DNA of 64,000 nucleotides, from positions 39,404 to 103,403 of the forward strand of contig JBDSDD010000049.1 in assembly GCA_039920745.1 (NCBI GenBank), written 5' to 3'. Positions 45,996 through 56,681 of the stretch are shown here, in pieces. The notes below the pieces were generated by a model. It did not search any database, was not told where the DNA came from, and worked only from the letters and a program-made list of their open reading frames with translations. The position numbers were made by a program, and so were the translations under genes. Positions within the stretch are counted from its first letter, which is position 1. Every line of letters starts with the position of its first letter. This DNA comes from Scleromatobacter sp039920745. Lineage in GTDB: Bacteria > Pseudomonadota > Gammaproteobacteria > Burkholderiales > Burkholderiaceae_C.

Positions 45996-46787
45996 TCAGA
46001 TGGGCGAATAGGCGCCGAAGCCGTCGGTCCAGGGTGTCAATACCTCGAATCCGTCATGCGTGACCGCCACCATGTGCTCCCACTGGGCCGACAGCGAATG
46101 GTCGCGTGTGACCACCGTCCAGCCGTCGGCCAACTCGCGCGTGCCCGACTTGCCGGCGTTGACCATCGGCTCGATCGTGAACACCATGCCCTCCTGCAGG
46201 CGCATGCCCTCGCCGCGGCGGCCGAAGTGGCAGACCTGCGGCTCGTCGTGGTAGATCTGGCCGATGCCGTGGCCGCAGTAGTCGCGCACGATGCTGAAGC
46301 CTTCCTTCTCGGCCACCTTCTGGATGGCGGCGCCGACGTCGCCCAGCGTCGCGCCGGGGCGCACCGTGCGGATGCCGGCGCACATCGCCTCGTAGGTGGT
46401 GTCGACCAGCCGCTTGGCGAGCACACCGGGCGTGCCGACGTAGTACATGCGGCTCGTGTCGCCGAACCAGCCGTCCTTGATCACGGCGACGTCGATGTTG
46501 ACGATGTCGCCGTCCTTCAATTTCTTGTCGCCCGGGATGCCGTGGCACACGACGTGGTTGACCGACGCGCACACCGTCTTCGGGAAGCCGTGATAGCCGA
46601 TGTTGGCGGGGATCGCCTTCTGCACTTCGACGATGTGGTCGTGGCACAGCTTGTCGAGCTCGTCGGTGGTGACGCCCGCCTTGACGTGCGGTGCGATCAT
46701 GCGCAGCACGTCGGCCGCCAGCGCGCCTGCGGCACGCGACATCGCGATCTCGTCCGGGGACTTGATGAGGTTGGCGCCACGCTTCAT
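45996..46787 (-). CDS. map: Type I methionine aminopeptidase, copy paired with a ParD-like gene
   Basis: 263 residues. Metal ligands are in NIDVAVIKDGWFGDTSRM (two Asp), GHGIGQIYHDEP (His), FTIEPMV (Glu) and QWEHMVAVT (Glu), plus the substrate His in YHGFPKTVCASVNHVVCHGIP. It removes the initiator Met from nascent proteins. This copy is not next to rpsB; it overlaps the ParD-like gene by four bases (ATGA), so it is probably an additional, separately regulated MetAP. Confidence 0.93.
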   Translation of the reverse strand: MKRGANLIKSPDEIAMSRAAGALAADVLRMIAPHVKAGVTTDELDKLCHDHIVEVQKAIPANIGYHGFPKTVCASVNHVVCHGIPGDKKLKDGDIVNIDVAVIKDGWFGDTSRMYYVGTPGVLAKRLVDTTYEAMCAGIRTVRPGATLGDVGAAIQKVAEKEGFSIVRDYCGHGIGQIYHDEPQVCHFGRRGEGMRLQEGMVFTIEPMVNAGKSGTRELADGWTVVTRDHSLSAQWEHMVAVTHDGFEVLTPWTDGFGAYSPI

Positions 46788-47053
46788 CGTGCCGCCTTTC
46801 GAATGGCCTTCCCGGCGGTCACCGACGCCGCCTGCACCACCTCGGGCCGGACGAACGACAGCTCGCTGGAGCCGGTGCGCGCGCTGCGCAGCATCAGCTG
46901 GCAGATGTCGCCGTAGGTCAGCTCGGGGTGCAGCTCGGACAACATGCCCACGCGCAGCCAGTGCTCGGCCTGCGCGTTGATCGAGCGGCTCAGCGCGTCG
47001 CTGGCGTCGCGCAGGTTGTCGTGCATCAAGTCGGAGATCTTGACGATGCCCAT
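46784..47053 (-). CDS. ParD-like protein coupled to MetAP
   Basis: 89 residues. The start VKISDLMHDNLRDASDALSRS is the ribbon-helix-helix region seen in ParD-like proteins (the DUF3423/ParD_like family), followed by INAQAEHWLRVGMLSELHPEL. ParD antitoxins repress their own operon and neutralise ParE; here no ParE follows but a methionine aminopeptidase, overlapping by ATGA. GGAGC stands upstream of the ATG. An AT-rich palindrome in front of the gene is the likely autoregulatory site. Confidence 0.8.
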   Translation of the reverse strand: MGIVKISDLMHDNLRDASDALSRSINAQAEHWLRVGMLSELHPELTYGDICQLMLRSARTGSSELSFVRPEVVQAASVTAGKAIRKAAR

Positions 47054-47066
47054 GGGAGCGTTCCTT

Positions 47067-47092
47067 TATACGGTCTATATATGAACCGTATA
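47067..47092 (-). promoter_or_regulatory. Palindromic operator over the ParD-like/map promoter
   Basis: TATACGGT (47067-47074) and ACCGTATA (47085-47092) are perfect 8-base inverted arms around ten AT-rich bases with a further TATATA symmetry at the centre. On the minus strand TTGAGG and TATAGA, 16 bases apart, make a promoter that the palindrome overlaps. Its AT content stands out sharply from the surroundings. Expected ligand: the ParD-like protein, possibly as dimer pairs. Confidence 0.72.
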
Positions 47093-47097
47093 TTACC

Positions 47098-48090
47098 TCA
47101 AGAGCGCAGGACCTCGGCCGGACGCACCGTCAGGTACACGGGCGTCGGCGTGCGCACGCCGCGGATCACCTTGAGCACACAGTCGCGGTTGACGCGGCTG
47201 GCGTCCAGCGTCTGGTGCAGCGCGTCGACGCTGGCGATGGCCACGCCGTCCAGGCCGACGATCAGGTCGCCCTCGCGCACGCCCACGCTGGCCGCGGGGC
47301 TGCCAGGCTCGACACTCATCACGCGCACGCCGCTCGCGTTGGGCAGCTCGTACGCGAGCACCACGCGACGGTGCAGGTCCTGCGTCTGGCCTGCGACACC
47401 GAGGTAGCCGCGCCGCACGCGCCCGTGCTGCAGCAACTGCGGGATGACCCAGCCGGCGATGTCCACCGCCACTGCGAAGCAGATCGCCTGGGCGCCGCGG
47501 ATGATGGCCGTGTTGATGCCGATGACCTCGCCTTGCGAATCGAGCAGCGGGCCGCCCGAGTTGCCCGGGTTGAGCGCCGCGTCGGTCTGGATCACGTCGG
47601 GAATGAGCCGGCCGGTGCTCGTGCGCATGCTGCGTCCGAGGGCGCTCACGATGCCCGCGGTGACGGTGTGCTCGAAGCCCAGCGGATTGCCGATCGCGAT
47701 GGCGATCTGGCCGCGCTTGAGGCCGGCCGAGCGGCCCAGCGGCGCGTGCGCCAGCGAGCCCTTGGACAGGCCGTCGATGCTCAGCACGGCGAGGTCGGTG
47801 TCGGGATCGTCGCCGACCCAGCGGGCGTCGAACTCGCGGCCGTCGGCCAGCGAGACCTGGTGGCGCAGTTCCGGTCGCGCCGTGGTCGGCGGCTTGCCGG
47901 CGCGCACCACGTGCGAATTGGTCAGTACGTAGCCGTCCGGCGTGAACAGGAAGCCCGAGCCGCCGCCCAGCTTGTCGTCACCGCCCGCTCCCAGCAGGCG
48001 CACCGCGGCCACGCTGGGGCCGACGCGCTCCACCACCTCGCTCACCGTGCGCGAGTAGGCGTCCTGCAGGTAGGCATCGTTGGCTCCCAT
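47098..48090 (-). CDS. HtrA/DegP-like trypsin-type protease with PDZ, no signal peptide
   Basis: 330 residues. Catalytic triad: His in LTNSHVV, Asp in DPDTDLAVL, Ser in NPGNSGGPL. One C-terminal PDZ domain (about 235-325: VRVMSVEPGSPAASVGVREGDLIVGLDG). The N terminus MGANDAYLQDAYSRTVSEVVERV has no signal peptide or membrane anchor, so it should act in the cytoplasm, unlike DegP, DegQ or DegS. AAGGAG precedes the ATG. Its stop is just before the ParD-like promoter. Confidence 0.9.
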   Translation of the reverse strand: MGANDAYLQDAYSRTVSEVVERVGPSVAAVRLLGAGGDDKLGGGSGFLFTPDGYVLTNSHVVRAGKPPTTARPELRHQVSLADGREFDARWVGDDPDTDLAVLSIDGLSKGSLAHAPLGRSAGLKRGQIAIAIGNPLGFEHTVTAGIVSALGRSMRTSTGRLIPDVIQTDAALNPGNSGGPLLDSQGEVIGINTAIIRGAQAICFAVAVDIAGWVIPQLLQHGRVRRGYLGVAGQTQDLHRRVVLAYELPNASGVRVMSVEPGSPAASVGVREGDLIVGLDGVAIASVDALHQTLDASRVNRDCVLKVIRGVRTPTPVYLTVRPAEVLRS

Positions 48091-48272
48091 GGCGTTCTCC
48101 TTGGAACTCGGACATGCGGGCCAGGTGGCGGCAATTCAAGATCCCTGCGCCACAGCCCCGCTTCTTGGGGCTTGTCCGGGCCAGGTTCCGCTGGCACCCT
48201 GCAGACATCAAGCTGCATCGCAGCGCGCAAGGTGCGCGGTGCGCGTCCTCAACTTCACTTTCAGGAACTTCG

Positions 48273-49073
48273 ATGGCCAATGGCTGGGTTCGCACATCAA
48301 CCGGGGACACGCATGTCCTGGCCAGCAACGGGTCGATGCAGATGTTCATGCTCGTGCGCAGCAAGAAGGAATTCTTCACTGACTTCATCGAACGCGAGGC
48401 CAAGGCCCGCGCGCTGAAGTTGGTGGTCAACGGCAGCTTCATCGACTTGTCCTTCGGCTCGCGGATGGCTGTCATGGCATCGGGTTCGCCGCTGGATCCG
48501 GCCGATTCCACGCCGGTCGGCGAAGTCATCCAGGACGCCAAGCTCATCGCTGGCAGCGACTCGCCTGGCAAGTTCAACTTCTCGCAGGACACTTGCGGAG
48601 TGCAGCGCTTCTCCGCGCACCTGGGCAACCCTTCTCACGGCGCCTGCGCCGCGATCGGCGGAATCGCGCCGATCGTCATCGACGGCCTGGCGTATGGCGC
48701 GCAGAACGCCTACAAGGCCGGCGTGCCGGCCGGAGCGCCGCTGACCGGCGATGTCGGGGCCAAGTGGATTCCATTCCTCACGCAAAAGAGCAATGCGATG
48801 TTCACGGCGCTTCTCGCGCGTGGAGACCGCGTCGGCAAGACCGCCGTCGGCTATTCCAGGGCCAAGGCAAAGCTCGTGATCCTGGTGCAGGGCAACGACA
48901 GTGCGGGGGACGACGCCAACGGCGTTCGCACCAGGTTGCTCGGCGAAGGCGTGGACAACGCCGTGTTCCTGGACTGCAGCGACTCCGCCACCCTGTACTA
49001 CGATGGCAAGTTCATCGTCAGCCCCGGCAAGCAGAAGAACGAGTATCTGAGCGTGGCTGTCGGATTCAAATGA
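48273..49073 (+). CDS. Phosphodiester-glycosidase-like (NAGPA-like) protein
   Basis: 266 residues from the ATG at 48273 with AGGAA upstream; an open frame further upstream has no ribosome site. KLVVNGSFIDL, GACAAIGGIAPIVIDGLAYG, KTAVGYSRAKAKLVILVQGND and LLGEGVDNAVFLDCSDSATLYYDG follow the order of phosphodiester glycosidase (NAGPA, PF09992-like) domains, where an inner GVRTxLLxxGVxxAxxLDxxxSxTxxY is typical. No signal peptide is seen. The next gene overlaps its stop (ATGA), so it acts with a membrane protein. Substrate unknown. Confidence 0.55.
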   Translation: MANGWVRTSTGDTHVLASNGSMQMFMLVRSKKEFFTDFIEREAKARALKLVVNGSFIDLSFGSRMAVMASGSPLDPADSTPVGEVIQDAKLIAGSDSPGKFNFSQDTCGVQRFSAHLGNPSHGACAAIGGIAPIVIDGLAYGAQNAYKAGVPAGAPLTGDVGAKWIPFLTQKSNAMFTALLARGDRVGKTAVGYSRAKAKLVILVQGNDSAGDDANGVRTRLLGEGVDNAVFLDCSDSATLYYDGKFIVSPGKQKNEYLSVAVGFK

Positions 49074-49513
49074 GCAAGACCCAACTCGCCTTCGCCGTCT
49101 CGCTGCCCCTGGCCCTGACCCTCCAGTGCTGGCTGACGATGTGCACGCTGATCTCTGCCGGCACGGAGTCGATGCGCCTCTACGGTTTTCCTCTCGGCTG
49201 GTATGCGCCGAGTCAGGCCGCCTCCATGGCCTACGACGTCGCGCTGGGGCCGTTCGTCGTCGACTTCGCCGTCTACCTGGCGATCGCCTTGGCCGTCGCG
49301 GCGCTCTCCGGCATCGGCCGCGCGTCGGCACCGGGACGCAAGCTCGTCGGCGCGATTCTCTGGACGGCGGCGGTGGCGTCGATCGCGTGGAACATCGCAC
49401 CCCTGCTGATGGATCCCCACGTCGTCGCCTGGACGCTGGATGGCTACTTCGACGCCAATGCGGTGCGCACGCACACATTCCAGATCGGGCCGGCGCGCTG
49501 GGGCAGCAGTTAG
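49070..49513 (+). CDS. Small polytopic membrane protein coupled to the NAGPA-like gene
   Basis: 147 residues. Three hydrophobic segments: FAVSLPLALTLQCWLTMCTL, VVDFAVYLAIALAVAALSGI and LVGAILWTAAVASIAWNIAPLL. ATGA overlap with the upstream gene suggests coupled translation and a physical or functional link. No family recognised. Confidence 0.65.
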   Translation: MSKTQLAFAVSLPLALTLQCWLTMCTLISAGTESMRLYGFPLGWYAPSQAASMAYDVALGPFVVDFAVYLAIALAVAALSGIGRASAPGRKLVGAILWTAAVASIAWNIAPLLMDPHVVAWTLDGYFDANAVRTHTFQIGPARWGSS

Positions 49514-49781
49514 GGCCTGTTCAGACCCGCCGTGGGCACCCTTCCAGGTCAGGCCCTGGCACGCGCGGCAGCGCCGGTGGCCCACGGCCGACCTCGTCGG
49601 CGACGATGGCAGCGGTGACGCCTGGCCTTTGACGCAGCACGCCCGGCCGGACTTCATCGCGCCGGCCCCGCCCCGCCTCAGGGCCGCGGCCGATCGCGGC
49701 GAGATCGGCTTGGGGCCTGCGAACTGAGGCTAGGCGCCAGGACGCCGCCCGGATCAGTTCAAACGCAGTCACAATCTGTCG

Positions 49782-51962
<2,181 letters not shown>

Positions 51963-52219
51963 CGCGGTTCAACACCGCAGCTGGCTTGCGCTGTAGGTGG
52001 TCATCGACATCGCACTTCCGATTGGCCTTGGAAACTTCGTCTGTCTTGCCTGCCGGCCGGCAACGGAGGTGCACGCTTGGTTGCGTTCAGCGCCTGGGTG
52101 GGCCCGCGATGCGCACGCTCGCCGATCGACTGGCCATCCATGACTTTCGAGCCCGCGCCTGGAGCGCGCCGGGCTGGCAAGCCGAGCATGAAAATGTTCA
52201 ACGCGCGACAATCGATGCC

Positions 52220-52654
52220 ATGAAATACCTTCACACCATGGTCCGCGTCGCGAACGTCGAGGCCTCGCTCCGGTTTTACCGCGATGCTCTGGGACTTGAA
52301 GTCCTCTCGCGCAAAGACAACGAGGCCGGCAAGTTCACGCTGATCTTCCTGGCAGCGCCCGGCGACAGCCTGGCTCAGGTGGAACTCACCTACAACTGGC
52401 CGAATGCAGAAGGCGAGGTTGAAGCCTACGCCGGCGGCCGCAACTTCGGCCATCTGGCCTATGCGGTGCCCGACATCTACGCTGCTTGCCAGCGTCTGGT
52501 GGATCATGGCGTTGCGATCAGCCGTCCGCCACGCGACGGCCGCATGGCCTTTGTTCGCTCACCCGACCAGGTCTCGGTCGAACTGCTGCAAGCCGGGCCC
52601 GCCCTCCCTCCGGCCGAGCCCTGGCTCAGCATGCCGAATGTGGGTGTATGGTGA
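52220..52654 (+). CDS. gloA: Lactoylglutathione lyase (glyoxalase I)
   Basis: 144 residues. KYLHTMVRVANVEASLRFYRD, LIFLAAPGDSLAQVELTYNW, YAGGRNFGHLAYAV and SPDQVSVELLQ match glyoxalase I, with the metal residues His (LHTMVRV), Glu (VELTYNW), His (GHLAYAV) and Glu (VELLQ) all present. It converts the glutathione hemithioacetal of methylglyoxal to lactoylglutathione. No strong ribosome site ahead of the ATG at 52220. No partner gene nearby. Confidence 0.9.
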   Translation: MKYLHTMVRVANVEASLRFYRDALGLEVLSRKDNEAGKFTLIFLAAPGDSLAQVELTYNWPNAEGEVEAYAGGRNFGHLAYAVPDIYAACQRLVDHGVAISRPPRDGRMAFVRSPDQVSVELLQAGPALPPAEPWLSMPNVGVW

Positions 52655-52744
52655 CTTCGAGAAGGTGGCGGTGATCCACCAGGTGGCCAGGCGGTCGGCG
52701 CGACAGCGCCATGTCGGCCATGACCGGCCACTGGTGCACGACCG

Positions 52745-53719
52745 CTACCGGGCAGGCTGGCGAAGCGATGGGGTCGATGCGGTTGCCATGCTCGACGATG
52801 CCAGCCAGTGACGGCGGAGTTCACCCTCCAGCGCGGCGTAGTCGGCAAAACCGGTCCGGGAAGTGATGTGCTCGCGCCAGCGCGCGTCTACCGCCGCGCC
52901 AACCGACGCAGGCAGTTCCTGGTGGTAACTGCCGACCTTGCCTTGGCGCACCTTGGACGAGTCGCCGCCGTGCGGCAGGTGGCAAACCGCTTCTGCCATG
53001 CTGCGCATCAACGCGTCGTCGAAGCGGTCCTTGTGTCGAAGCATGTACCCGAGAGACGTACGCTCGAGCGTCAATTGCAGCAGTTCGTTGTCGAGCTCGA
53101 TGCCACAGAACGCGGCGACACGACGGATGTTGAGCTCGGGGTCGGCGCTCATGTGCTCGTACGACAGCAACAATACATCTGGATTGCCACGCTGGTCCCA
53201 CCAGCTGAGCAGGTGGCCCCAGTAGCCGGCTGTGGCCGGACGGTCCAAGCGAGATGGAGCGAACTGCTCGATCGAGATCGCACCGGGTTCGAAGAACCAG
53301 CCTTCCATGAAGCGATACACCGAGACCAGCGCATCCTTGGGGTCGCGCAGGGCGACTATGGCGCGAGCCCCCATTGGCAAATCGGTAAATGCCAGGTGGC
53401 TCTTGAAGCCGCGCGGCTCGCCGCGCTGCGGCGCTTCGAGGTCGATGCCCAACGCGGATGCTGTCTCGATCCAGGGGACAACACGCGAGATGTCGTCGAA
53501 ATTCATGTCGCCCCGCGTCCGCAGCGTATGAAAAGTCTGCTGCAGCCAGGTCGTGCCGCACTTGGCGAACGGCGCGATCACGACGTCGGAATGGCGTGGC
53601 CGCCAGGATCCAATCGCGGCCGCGACGCTTTCTCGCGGCAGCAGCCGTTCGAACAGCTGGTTCATCTCGTCGACGGTCTGGGCGCGGCGTCGGACCGGAT
53701 CGGCCGGAGGGCTTGGCAT
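52745..53719 (-). CDS. Sulfotransferase-domain protein
   Basis: 324 residues (ATG at 53719; a GTG two codons earlier is an alternative). PAPS-binding PFAKCGTTWLQQ (5'-phosphosulfate loop), VALRDPKDALVSVY and 3'-phosphate loop RQGKVGSYHQEL are the classical cytosolic sulfotransferase motifs. It transfers sulfate from PAPS to a hydroxyl or amine of an unknown small acceptor. The base composition is slightly less GC-rich than its neighbours. Confidence 0.87.
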   Translation of the reverse strand: MPSPPADPVRRRAQTVDEMNQLFERLLPRESVAAAIGSWRPRHSDVVIAPFAKCGTTWLQQTFHTLRTRGDMNFDDISRVVPWIETASALGIDLEAPQRGEPRGFKSHLAFTDLPMGARAIVALRDPKDALVSVYRFMEGWFFEPGAISIEQFAPSRLDRPATAGYWGHLLSWWDQRGNPDVLLLSYEHMSADPELNIRRVAAFCGIELDNELLQLTLERTSLGYMLRHKDRFDDALMRSMAEAVCHLPHGGDSSKVRQGKVGSYHQELPASVGAAVDARWREHITSRTGFADYAALEGELRRHWLASSSMATASTPSLRQPAR

Positions 53720-53825
53720 CGGCACATGTTAGTCGACCAGCTTGCAAGTTCGGCTATCGGACTGGACCCCGTCGCACGATAGCAATGAGCTCCACCCACG
53801 TCCCATCGCCCCTCCCGGGCGCGTG

Positions 53826-54467
53826 TCAGCGTTTCGCCAGGTGCACGAACCAGAGGATCAGCACCCCGATGGCTGCGACCTGCCACAGCAGCTTGCGCAT
53901 GTACCAGGGCGGCGCCGCGGTCAGCAGCGAGTCGGTGGCGTCGCGGTTGGCACGCTTGAAATGGCGCGCGTAACGCTCGTCGGCGAACTGGACTTCCAGC
54001 ACGTCCACGTCCGGGTCGAAGCTTTTGGGCCAGACGGACGAGTTCTTGCGCGCCCACAGCATCGCCAGCCCGCCGACGATCCCGATGGCTGGGAACAGCA
54101 GGAACGCGCCCATGTCCGCGATGTGCCCGAAACCACGCTCGCGCACCGCAGCCACCAACATCGACGCGAGCAGCGCGAGTCCGACCCAGGCCAATCCACG
54201 CAGCCCGGCCATCAAAGGGCTTCTCTGCAGGATGAGGTTGGCCACGGTGTTGGCGCCCGCGTGACGCTCGCACATCGGCACCGACACGACCATCACGTCG
54301 CTGCGCATCGTGAATCCCCCCATCAGGTTCGGACGGATCGAACTGACACGTCCGACGCGATTGGTCGACGTCGTCAGGCCGCTGTCCACGCCGCAGCGGG
54401 GACAGCGTGGCGGCCACGTCAGGGACACGGCGTTGTCGGTGATGGCGATGCGGACGACTTCGGGCAT
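53826..54467 (-). CDS. Membrane protein with N-terminal zinc-ribbon-like cysteines
   Basis: 213 residues from the ATG at 54467. CPRCG near residue 22 and a later Cys/His (MCERH) suggest a small metal knuckle; two membrane segments follow (LRGLAWVGLALLASMLVAAV, MGAFLLFPAIGIVGGLAMLW), then a cytoplasmic stretch and a last C-terminal helix (WQVAAIGVLILWFVHLAK). No family recognised and no clear ribosome site. Confidence 0.65.
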   Translation of the reverse strand: MPEVVRIAITDNAVSLTWPPRCPRCGVDSGLTTSTNRVGRVSSIRPNLMGGFTMRSDVMVVSVPMCERHAGANTVANLILQRSPLMAGLRGLAWVGLALLASMLVAAVRERGFGHIADMGAFLLFPAIGIVGGLAMLWARKNSSVWPKSFDPDVDVLEVQFADERYARHFKRANRDATDSLLTAAPPWYMRKLLWQVAAIGVLILWFVHLAKR

Positions 54468-54543
54468 GGGCAGGCGCTGTTCGAGAAGGTGCCGCGAATT
54501 GTGCGCGGCAGCGCGGCGACGCGGCAAGCGCCTGAGCCGGGAT

Positions 54544-55077
54544 TCAGCCCGGCCGGGGCGCGTCCCGATGGCGCTCGAACAGCAGCCGGTCATACCACCG
54601 GCCGCCCAGCTCGAAGCTGCGGCGCGAATGGCCGAACTGGCGGAAGCCATTGCGCTCGAGCACGCGCACCGAACCCTTGTTTTCTGGACGTGCGACGGCC
54701 TCGATGCGACCGAGGCCGTGCACGTCGAAGGCCTGCGCCAGGCACAGCGCGACGGCCTTTGACGCGACACCACGCCCACCGTCGTGCTCGCCGATGCGAT
54801 AGCCGAGGTCGGCGCATTGGAAGTGCGTGCGGCGGATGGCGGTGAGGTTGACGCGGCCGACGATGCGGCCGTCCTCGATGGCCAGGTACTGGAACGCCTG
54901 GTCGGCGGCCCGCGCGGCTTCGGCCCAGGCGACGGCCGTGGCCACCCCTTGCTCGGTGTAGTAGGCCGGGTCGCGCGCATTGACCCAGCGCTCGAAGTAC
55001 GCGCGGTGTTCGAGCTCGAAGCGCAGCAGCGCGGTGGCGTCGCCGGCCGCCAGGCAACGCAGCGTGAGCTCGCTCAA
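54544..55077 (-). CDS. GNAT-family N-acetyltransferase (RimJ/RimL-like)
   Basis: 177 residues. GYRIGEHDGGRGVASKAVALCLAQAF is the acetyl-CoA pyrophosphate-loop motif, followed by RIEAVARPENKGSVRVLERNGF typical of RimJ/RimL-type enzymes that acetylate protein N termini or small amines. The start is TTG at 55077, overlapping the TGA of the SRPBCC gene (TTGA), so the two are coupled; no separate ribosome site is visible. Confidence 0.85.
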   Translation of the reverse strand: MSELTLRCLAAGDATALLRFELEHRAYFERWVNARDPAYYTEQGVATAVAWAEAARAADQAFQYLAIEDGRIVGRVNLTAIRRTHFQCADLGYRIGEHDGGRGVASKAVALCLAQAFDVHGLGRIEAVARPENKGSVRVLERNGFRQFGHSRRSFELGGRWYDRLLFERHRDAPRPG

Positions 55078-55592
55078 GCCGCGCGTCCGAACGCGCCGGC
55101 CTTGGCGTGTTCGACGAGCTGGTCGAGCGCCTTGCCCCAGCCCGCATAGAAGCCCATCTGCTCATGGGCCTGCCGCGCGGGGGCGTCGCCGTGGCGCACG
55201 AGCGCGGTGTACTTGGTGCCGGCTTCCACGTCTTCCAGCGCGATGATGGCCGTCATCAGGAACGGATGGGCCGCCGCCACGTCCTTGGCCAGCGGGCGGA
55301 AGCCGGGGCCCAACGCGCCGGTCCACACGAGCAGTTCCTGGTCGACGGCCTGCAGGAAGCAACCCGTGTTGGTGAAGCCCGGGCCTTCGGGGCCCTGCAT
55401 CGTCGTCTGGAAGATGCCGCCGGGCTGCAGATCGATCTTGCAGTCGGTGGTCTTCCACGGCAGCGGGCAGAACCACTTCTTCAGGTGCTCGGGCTGGGTC
55501 CACGCCGCCCAGACCAGATGACGCGGAACGTCGATGACCCGCTCCAGGATCAGGTCGAGTTCGAGGTCGGAGTTCAGCAGGGAACGGGGCAT
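55074..55592 (-). CDS. SRPBCC/AHSA1-type START-like protein
   Basis: 172 residues from the ATG at 55592 (CTGGAG upstream). LERVIDVPRHLVWAAWTQPEHLKKWFCP is the AHSA1/SRPBCC signature, then DLQPGGIFQTTMQGPEG and a C-terminal helix QMGFYAGWGKALDQLVEHAK that closes the hydrophobic cavity. Ligand unknown. Overlaps the GNAT start by four bases, implying a two-gene unit. Confidence 0.88.
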   Translation of the reverse strand: MPRSLLNSDLELDLILERVIDVPRHLVWAAWTQPEHLKKWFCPLPWKTTDCKIDLQPGGIFQTTMQGPEGPGFTNTGCFLQAVDQELLVWTGALGPGFRPLAKDVAAAHPFLMTAIIALEDVEAGTKYTALVRHGDAPARQAHEQMGFYAGWGKALDQLVEHAKAGAFGRAA

Positions 55593-55653
55593 CGGGGACT
55601 CCAGGGCGAACGCTTTGGACAAGCCGCCAGTCTAGTGCCTGGACGGTGCAGAA

Positions 55654-56583
55654 CTACAGCAAAGTCACGCCCGGCAAGGTCGACAGCGACATCTCGCGCA
55701 TCAGCCGCACGAACTCCGCCACGTAGGGGCGCTCGCGCAACGGCGCCGGCACGGCCGCGTAGAGCCGGCCGGTGAGTCCGTGCGCGCCGATGCGCTGGCT
55801 CGCGACGTAGCCGCGGTCGAGGTAGCTCTTGACGGCCCACAGCGGCAGCGCCGCCACGCCGCGACCGCTGGCCACCAGTTGCAGCATCGCCACCGTCAGT
55901 TCGGTCGTGCGGCGCGCGGGCGCCACGCCCGCGGGCACGAGCACGCGGCGCACGAGATCGAGCATCTCGTCGGGCACCGGGTAGGTGATCAGCGTCTGGG
56001 TAGCGAAATGCCGGGCGGTCAGGTGCGAGCGCGAGAGCAGCGCGTGATTGTTCGGCAGGATCGCGACGATCTCGAAGCTGAACAGCGGCAGGAACGCGAC
56101 GTTGGCCTCCTCCGACTCGGCCGACTCCGACACGATCGCCACCTCGGCCTTGCCCTGGTGCAGCAGGCCCACAGGATCGGCGTGGAACCCCGAGACGATG
56201 TCCAGGTCGACCTCGGGCCAGCGCGAGCGGAATGCATCCATTGCCGGCATCAGCCAGTCGAAGCAGGTGTGGCATTCGACGGCGATGCGCAGCGTGCCGG
56301 CGGCGCCCTCGATCAGGCGCGCGACGTCGCGCTCGCCGTCGTCCACCTGCTGCAGCACGACATCGGCCAGGCGCAGCAGGCGCTGGCCGGCCGCGGTGAA
56401 CTGCACCGGGTTGGACTTGCGCTCGAACAGGTCAGCGCCGTAGTGCGACTCCAGGCCCTTGAGCTGGTGCGACAACGCGGACTGCGTGACATTGAGCACC
56501 TGCGCGGCACGCGACAGATTGCCGGTCTCGCGCAGGGCGCGCAGCGTCTTCAGGTGGCGGAGCTCGAGGGGCGATTGAGGCAT
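55654..56583 (-). CDS. metR: LysR-type regulator MetR
   Basis: 309 residues. N-terminal winged helix: LELRHLKTLRALRETGNLSRAA, TQSALSHQLKGLESHYGADLFER. The effector domain has LRIAVECHTCFDWLMPAMDAF, the MetR-typical opening, and AEVAIVSES. It is divergent from metE, 98 bases away, the arrangement known for MetR, which activates metE with homocysteine as co-inducer and represses itself. Confidence 0.92.
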   Translation of the reverse strand: MPQSPLELRHLKTLRALRETGNLSRAAQVLNVTQSALSHQLKGLESHYGADLFERKSNPVQFTAAGQRLLRLADVVLQQVDDGERDVARLIEGAAGTLRIAVECHTCFDWLMPAMDAFRSRWPEVDLDIVSGFHADPVGLLHQGKAEVAIVSESAESEEANVAFLPLFSFEIVAILPNNHALLSRSHLTARHFATQTLITYPVPDEMLDLVRRVLVPAGVAPARRTTELTVAMLQLVASGRGVAALPLWAVKSYLDRGYVASQRIGAHGLTGRLYAAVPAPLRERPYVAEFVRLMREMSLSTLPGVTLL

Positions 56584-56585
56584 GG

Positions 56586-56598
56586 TGAGCGGGATTCA
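56586..56598. promoter_or_regulatory. Candidate MetR-binding site
   Basis: TGAG-CGGGA-TTCA matches the MetR consensus TGAA-N5-TTCA with one mismatch. It lies immediately ahead of metR and about 85 bases upstream of metE. A second, poorer candidate (TGAA...TTCA with ten bases between) lies at about 56650-56667. Confidence 0.55.
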
Positions 56599-56681
56599 TG
56601 ATGAACCAGAAAAGGTTTCGTTTGAATCATAGTCGTCTTTTGTCGATGATGAAGAGATACTCATTCAAGACTGCTCTCATC

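Noticed and set aside
42583..46011. 1142-codon plus frame opposite the MBL and prolyl oligopeptidase genes
   Set aside because: Antisense of two genes with intact catalytic motifs and signal peptides; no protein-like pattern.
46784..47053. Classical parDE toxin-antitoxin pair
   Set aside because: No ParE toxin is present on either side; the downstream partner is a full methionine aminopeptidase.
56598..56681. In-frame upstream start for metE adding 28 residues
   Set aside because: The extension is unlike any MetE N terminus, lies in the metR/metE control region and has no ribosome site.
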